Source: Promethearchaeota archaeon (lineage in GTDB: Archaea; Asgardarchaeota; Lokiarchaeia; Sigyniarchaeales; SOKP01). From it: a stretch of DNA of 10,277 nt. The notes under the pieces were generated by a model. That model ran no database searches. It worked only from the letters and a program-made list of their open reading frames with translations, and had not been told where the DNA came from. Below are positions 6,876 through 10,277 of this stretch, piece after piece. Both the position numbers and the translations under genes were made by a program. How positions within the stretch are numbered: position 1 is the stretch's first letter; each line of letters starts with the position of its first letter. The DNA lies in NCBI GenBank assembly GCA_030612905.1, contig JAUWNA010000040.1:1-10277 (forward strand), read 5' to 3'.

Positions 6876-9158
6876 ATGACAAAGAAAAGCTCAATGGAAT
6901 TATTTAAGGTAAATATTAATCATAATTACAAGGATCTTTTACTACATCACCTAGCCCAGCTTAATCTAGTTCACATTAAAACGAAACCTGAAATAAGCGT
7001 CATAATTGAAAAAGATAAAGTTTTGTTTGATAGAATTAAGAAATTAAGTCAAAATTTAGAAACTTTATTCAAAAACCTTAATATTACTGAATTTGACTTC
7101 CAGAAATTAGTATTTGAAAAAGAAGAGAGAAAAGAATTCGATGCTAAAGATATAGACGATTTGTTAAATCAAATATTGAGTGAAATCAATTTTTATTCAA
7201 ACCGTGTTAATGAGTTAAAAAGATATATGACCACTATCAAGGTGGAATTGGATAAAATAAATTTGATTCATGTAAGTTACACATTTTTGGAAAAATATGA
7301 GTTAACGCGAGATAAATTATCAAAGTTTAATCGTTTAGAATTTAAAGCCTTTACAACCTTCTCAAAGAACCTTGAAAATATAGAGAATCTTTTTGAATTT
7401 TCTTATTTTCCAAATTTTTTTCAGTATGATTTTTTAAGCGATGAAAGAATTGCCTTTTTCGTAATCTATCCAAAGGAACAAGAAGATGTATTCAGAGAGA
7501 GAATACGCCTCATTCATGCCGAAGAAGTACCGATTCTCAAAAAATATTTGCAATCAAATGGGATAAACTTTCCTCGTATAGCAGATGAAATCAAGTTTAT
7601 AGTGACGTCCTTAAATAAATATCAAAAGGAATTAGAACGATTAAGAGACGAAAACATACTATTATTTGCTGCTACCAATGAGATCATGCAAAATATAGAA
7701 GAATATAATTGGGCTTCACATCAATTCGAAGATTTATCTTTAAATCGATTAAGTTTGAGTTTTTTTATTCCACAAGAAAAAAAACAGGAAATTCAAGAGG
7801 GTTTGATTGAAAAGTTCCAAGATCAAATAACGATTGAATCAATTGCTATTACAAAAGATAGATCTGTTAGTTTAAAAGAAGGTAAAAGCCATAAACATTC
7901 AGAAAAGTCACCAGACTCCAAAAAGAAAGCTTCTTCATTAAAGAAAGAACTGACTAATAATAATAAAAAAAAGGATTTAAGAAATACAGCTCCTACAATT
8001 ATGAAGAATAATTTCTTTATGAGACCCTTTGAAACTATTACTAAATTGTACGGCGTTCCTGCTTATTCAGAAATTGATCCCACTCCCTTTTTGGCAATAA
8101 CTTTTCCACTTTTGTTTGGATTGATGTTTGGGGATATTGGGCATGGTATTACATTAATTATCTCCGGTTTGATTGGAGCATTTGTCTTTAGGAACAAAAA
8201 AAGTACCGATTTCTTAAATTTTTGCTGGATCATTATGTATTGTGGAATCGGTTCTATACTAGTTGGGATTTTATATGGTGAGTTTTTTGGGATGCATGAC
8301 ATTGAATTATTTGGAAGGGTTTTTTTATACTTAGAACCTGTTACCATTCCATTTTTAAATATCACTTTACACAATCCATTAAATAATATAATGGTTGTTT
8401 TTAAGTTTGCCGTATTAATTGGAGTAGTACATATTAATTTGGGCTGGTTTATACAGTTTTTGAATTATTGGAAGCAACATAGAAAATACTTAGGTTTTAC
8501 TGACTCCTTAATTAAAATATGGCTATTAACTGGAGGAACTATTTTAATTTTTACTTTCGGTTTTGATATCTATGGATGGATGGACCCTCCTTACCCAATT
8601 ATGTTGCCCTTACTCCCAGGTATACTAATAATACTCTTAAAACCATTTGGAAAACTTTTCCACGTTTCTTATTTGAAAGAAGAGTCAATTGGAGGTCTTA
8701 TAGGGGAAGGTGCAATGGAGTCATTTGAAACGTTACTGTCGATAATGAGCAACGTAGCATCTTATATAAGATTACTAGCGTTAGCTTTAGCACATATCTC
8801 TTTAATGGTCGCAATTCAAGCAATGATGAATTTAGTTCAAGGCGAGGGGATTTTTAACGAGATAATTAATATAACCGGATTGATTTTTGGCAATATAATT
8901 GTTATTTTACTTGAAGGATTACTTGTTTTTATAAATGCCATCAGGCTCCATTTTTATGAATTTTTCTTCAAATTCTATCAAGGAACTGGAGTTTCTTATA
9001 TTCCTTTTTATCTAGACGATAAATATTCTATTATTAACTTTAAATTAAGCACCATAAAAGATGTTATTTCCGATGAAATAGATAGAGAGATCGAATCAAA
9101 GAAAGTCCATGAAGCTATAATTAAGGCAGAACAATTTATTTCTAAAAAGTATTTATAA
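6876..9158 (+). CDS. atpI: A-type ATP synthase membrane stator subunit a (subunit I)
   Basis: Subunit a forms the ion half-channels beside the c ring and anchors the peripheral stalks. The N-terminal soluble arm (about 1-329) begins with the family-like MELFKVNINHNYKDLLLHHL and LNLVHI, then long coiled-coil segments (about 45-115 and 235-275). A lysine/serine-rich linker follows (about 330-376). The membrane half (about 400-735) starts at the signature FPLLFGLMFGDIGHG (410-424) and has seven or eight helices. The channel arginines are both present: Arg632 in ASYIRLLALALAH and Arg690 in NAIRLHFYEFF, equivalent to the two essential arginines of the Thermus enzyme. The C-terminus is a short cytosolic helix. 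At 760 residues it is longer than the usual 620-680, largely because of the linker. GAGGA ten bases before ATG 6876 supports the start. Having this gene last rather than near the front of the operon is unusual. Confidence 0.97.
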   Translation: MTKKSSMELFKVNINHNYKDLLLHHLAQLNLVHIKTKPEISVIIEKDKVLFDRIKKLSQNLETLFKNLNITEFDFQKLVFEKEERKEFDAKDIDDLLNQILSEINFYSNRVNELKRYMTTIKVELDKINLIHVSYTFLEKYELTRDKLSKFNRLEFKAFTTFSKNLENIENLFEFSYFPNFFQYDFLSDERIAFFVIYPKEQEDVFRERIRLIHAEEVPILKKYLQSNGINFPRIADEIKFIVTSLNKYQKELERLRDENILLFAATNEIMQNIEEYNWASHQFEDLSLNRLSLSFFIPQEKKQEIQEGLIEKFQDQITIESIAITKDRSVSLKEGKSHKHSEKSPDSKKKASSLKKELTNNNKKKDLRNTAPTIMKNNFFMRPFETITKLYGVPAYSEIDPTPFLAITFPLLFGLMFGDIGHGITLIISGLIGAFVFRNKKSTDFLNFCWIIMYCGIGSILVGILYGEFFGMHDIELFGRVFLYLEPVTIPFLNITLHNPLNNIMVVFKFAVLIGVVHINLGWFIQFLNYWKQHRKYLGFTDSLIKIWLLTGGTILIFTFGFDIYGWMDPPYPIMLPLLPGILIILLKPFGKLFHVSYLKEESIGGLIGEGAMESFETLLSIMSNVASYIRLLALALAHISLMVAIQAMMNLVQGEGIFNEIINITGLIFGNIIVILLEGLLVFINAIRLHFYEFFFKFYQGTGVSYIPFYLDDKYSIINFKLSTIKDVISDEIDREIESKKVHEAIIKAEQFISKKYL

Positions 9159-9177
9159 AGTAGATTTATTGTAAAAT

Positions 9178-9705
9178 ATGAAAGTCGAAAATACGAAAGA
9201 AAGCTCATCCAAGAAAAGTTTTTCTCTCAAAATTTTACTACTAATTATTTATCTAATTGTTTTAATCTTTTTATATCTTATATTGATGGAGTTTGGAACA
9301 AACCCGCTTCTCATTATCTTAATACTAGGATTCGTGCTATTGCTGTTTGCAGGGACCTTTTTTAATAAAAAAAAGCAAGGTTCTATTTATTCAAAAATGT
9401 TTCCTGATAAAAAAGGAAGAAGAAGTCAAGATTTTCATCGAAAATTGGAATTGAAGATAGAAATGGAACCTGAGAAACCGGTTCAAAAAAATTTTAAAGA
9501 AGTGAATCTAAATTTCAAGTATCGAAAATCCCTCATTAATAAATGCGAAAATTGTGGTATGCTCATAACAGGTTACAGGAAAAAATGCCCTACATGTGGT
9601 CAAACACTTGAAATGAAAGAAATTGTTAAGAAATGTAAAAATTGTGGAATGTTAATTACAAAGTCTGTGAAAATATGTCCAATTTGTAGAAAGCGAACAA
9701 TATAA
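9178..9705 (+). CDS. Membrane-anchored protein with two tandem zinc ribbons, function unknown
   Basis: I do not recognise a named family. The 175-residue protein has a short charged N-terminus, two hydrophobic helices (about 17-38 and 42-62), a basic, mostly polar stretch (about 63-120) and two zinc ribbons. Ribbon 1 uses Cys123, Cys126, Cys137 and Cys140; ribbon 2 uses Cys153, Cys156, Cys167 and Cys170. Both share the frame KCxNCGMLIT...KxCPxC, offset by exactly 30 residues, so the second arose by internal duplication. With a short hairpin anchor the ribbons would face the cytoplasm if both ends are inside (positive-inside rule fits the KKK after helix 2). It starts 19 bases after atpI with no clear Shine-Dalgarno sequence and ends 42 bases before the second atpA. 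It is probably co-transcribed; a role in ATPase assembly or regulation is only a guess from position. Confidence 0.8.
   Translation: MKVENTKESSSKKSFSLKILLLIIYLIVLIFLYLILMEFGTNPLLIILILGFVLLLFAGTFFNKKKQGSIYSKMFPDKKGRRSQDFHRKLELKIEMEPEKPVQKNFKEVNLNFKYRKSLINKCENCGMLITGYRKKCPTCGQTLEMKEIVKKCKNCGMLITKSVKICPICRKRTI
9538..9690 (+). repeat. Internal tandem repeat encoding two zinc ribbons
   Basis: Two units of 90 bases (30 codons) in the same frame encode KCENCGMLIT and KCKNCGMLIT followed by CPTC and CPIC. All four cysteines are spaced by exactly 30 residues from one unit to the next. DNA similarity is highest over the CxNCGMLIT codons (TGTGG and neighbouring bases), while synonymous changes show that the duplication is not very recent. 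Confidence 0.7.
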
Positions 9706-9747
9706 TAAAAAACATAATGTTAACTTACATGGTAGGATTAGTAAAAA

Positions 9748-10277
9748 ATGGTCACAAAAACAAATAGTTCTAATTTGGGTTTTATATCTGCTGTTAATGG
9801 ATCATTAGTGGAGGTTAAAGGATTAGAAAATCAGGTTCGGCTTCATGATTTAATTAAGATTAGTAACTATAACATTATTTGTCAGGTAATTCAAATCTAT
9901 TCGGATCACGTAATAGCCCAATCTTTTGAAAGTACTAATAGTATAAAATTATACGATAAAGTAATTAATCTCAACGAACCTTTATCCATGGAGTTAGCAC
10001 CAGGATTGTTAGCAAATGTTTTTGATGGAATTCAGAGACCTTTAGATCTTACTTTCAGCCAGTTTAAAGAAGGAAGATTAGGAAGAGGCCTTGAATTTCC
10101 CTCTTTATCAAGAACAAAAAAATGGCATTTTATTCCATCAAGCAAAATAAATGATTCTTTAAGTAGTGGAGATGAGATTGGTACCGTACAAGAAACACCC
10201 TTTTTTAAACATAAAATAATGATTCCTCCTGAAAGTTCTGGTATTTTATCGTTTATTGTTGACGAAGGTGATTATAC
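9748..10277 (+). CDS. Second A-type ATP synthase catalytic subunit A, N-terminal part (runs off the window)
   Basis: The open frame begins at ATG 9748, ten bases after TAGGA, and stays open to the window edge (176 codons). It is a clear paralogue of the A subunit encoded at 2984: shared strings include VIQIYSDHVIAQ, EPLSMEL, FDGIQRPL, LSRTK, GTVQET and HKIMIP, and I count about 60% identity over roughly 167 aligned residues. The barrel and most of the bulge domain are visible; the P-loop and catalytic glutamate would lie beyond the edge, so activity cannot be judged. Differences include ELAPGLLAN in place of ELGPGLLGN, and a divergent stretch at the start of the bulge (FSQFKEGRL) with one residue fewer. 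The divergence rules out an assembly duplicate. It may open a second ATPase block, or be a lone alternative A subunit. Confidence 0.93.
   Translation, partial: MVTKTNSSNLGFISAVNGSLVEVKGLENQVRLHDLIKISNYNIICQVIQIYSDHVIAQSFESTNSIKLYDKVINLNEPLSMELAPGLLANVFDGIQRPLDLTFSQFKEGRLGRGLEFPSLSRTKKWHFIPSSKINDSLSSGDEIGTVQETPFFKHKIMIPPESSGILSFIVDEGDY

Noticed and set aside
8063..8374. Open frame on the - strand inside atpI
   Set aside because: Lies across the membrane helices of subunit a; the apparent product is the mirror of conserved + strand codons.
9008..9208. Open frame on the - strand spanning the end of atpI and the start of the zinc-ribbon gene
   Set aside because: Overlaps two genes on the other strand and shows no domain or ribosome binding site.
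9706..9747. Transcription terminator between the zinc-ribbon gene and the second atpA
   Set aside because: No T-run or hairpin is visible in this 42-base gap; only A-rich sequence and a ribosome binding site are seen.
9748..10277. Second atpA as an assembly duplicate of the first
   Set aside because: About 40% of the aligned residues differ, there is a one-residue length difference, and the frame remains open, so it is a true paralogue.

Overview
The window holds an almost uninterrupted set of genes for one archaeal-type (A-type, V/A family) rotary ATP synthase, all on the + strand. A membrane-anchored double zinc-ribbon protein follows. At the right edge is the start of a second, divergent copy of the catalytic A subunit. 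The DNA is strongly A+T-rich, arginine is mostly AGA/AGG, isoleucine often ATA, and ATG, TTG and probably GTG/ATT starts occur. Together with a single-hairpin c subunit and archaeal-like A/B subunits this points to an archaeon. An A+T-rich Asgard-type lineage is a plausible guess but nothing here proves it, and a bacterium with a V/A-ATPase is not fully excluded.

Layout: 1-124 is a leader with a possible TATA box. Then come atpK (c ring), atpC (rotor-to-ring adaptor), a short coiled-coil subunit (H/G type), atpF (rotor), atpE (peripheral stalk), atpA (catalytic), atpB (non-catalytic), atpD (rotor axle) and atpI (membrane a subunit), ending at 9158. Genes overlap or are separated by 50 bases or less, which suggests one operon. 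The order K-C-H-F-E-A-B-D-I differs from the H-I-K-E-C-F-A-B-D type order known from methanogens: c is first and a is last.

How the parts fit: A and B form the ATPase head, D and F the central shaft, C the socket on the c ring (K), E and the H-like protein the peripheral stalks, and I the stator half-channel. Key residues are present: the A subunit P-loop and GER glutamate, the B subunit arginine finger, the c-subunit carboxylate and two subunit a arginines. The machine therefore looks functional, and probably proton-coupled.

Points that stand out: (1) a second atpA (about 60% identical by eye over some 167 aligned residues) begins at 9748 and leaves the window; (2) the conserved N-terminus of subunit D lies upstream of its first ATG, so the gene seems to start at an ATT codon preceded by a good Shine-Dalgarno sequence; (3) a two-helix membrane protein with two zinc ribbons in perfect 30-residue register sits between the two ATPase blocks; (4) subunit a carries a lysine/serine-rich linker between its soluble and membrane halves. 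I saw no RNA genes, mobile elements or CRISPR arrays.
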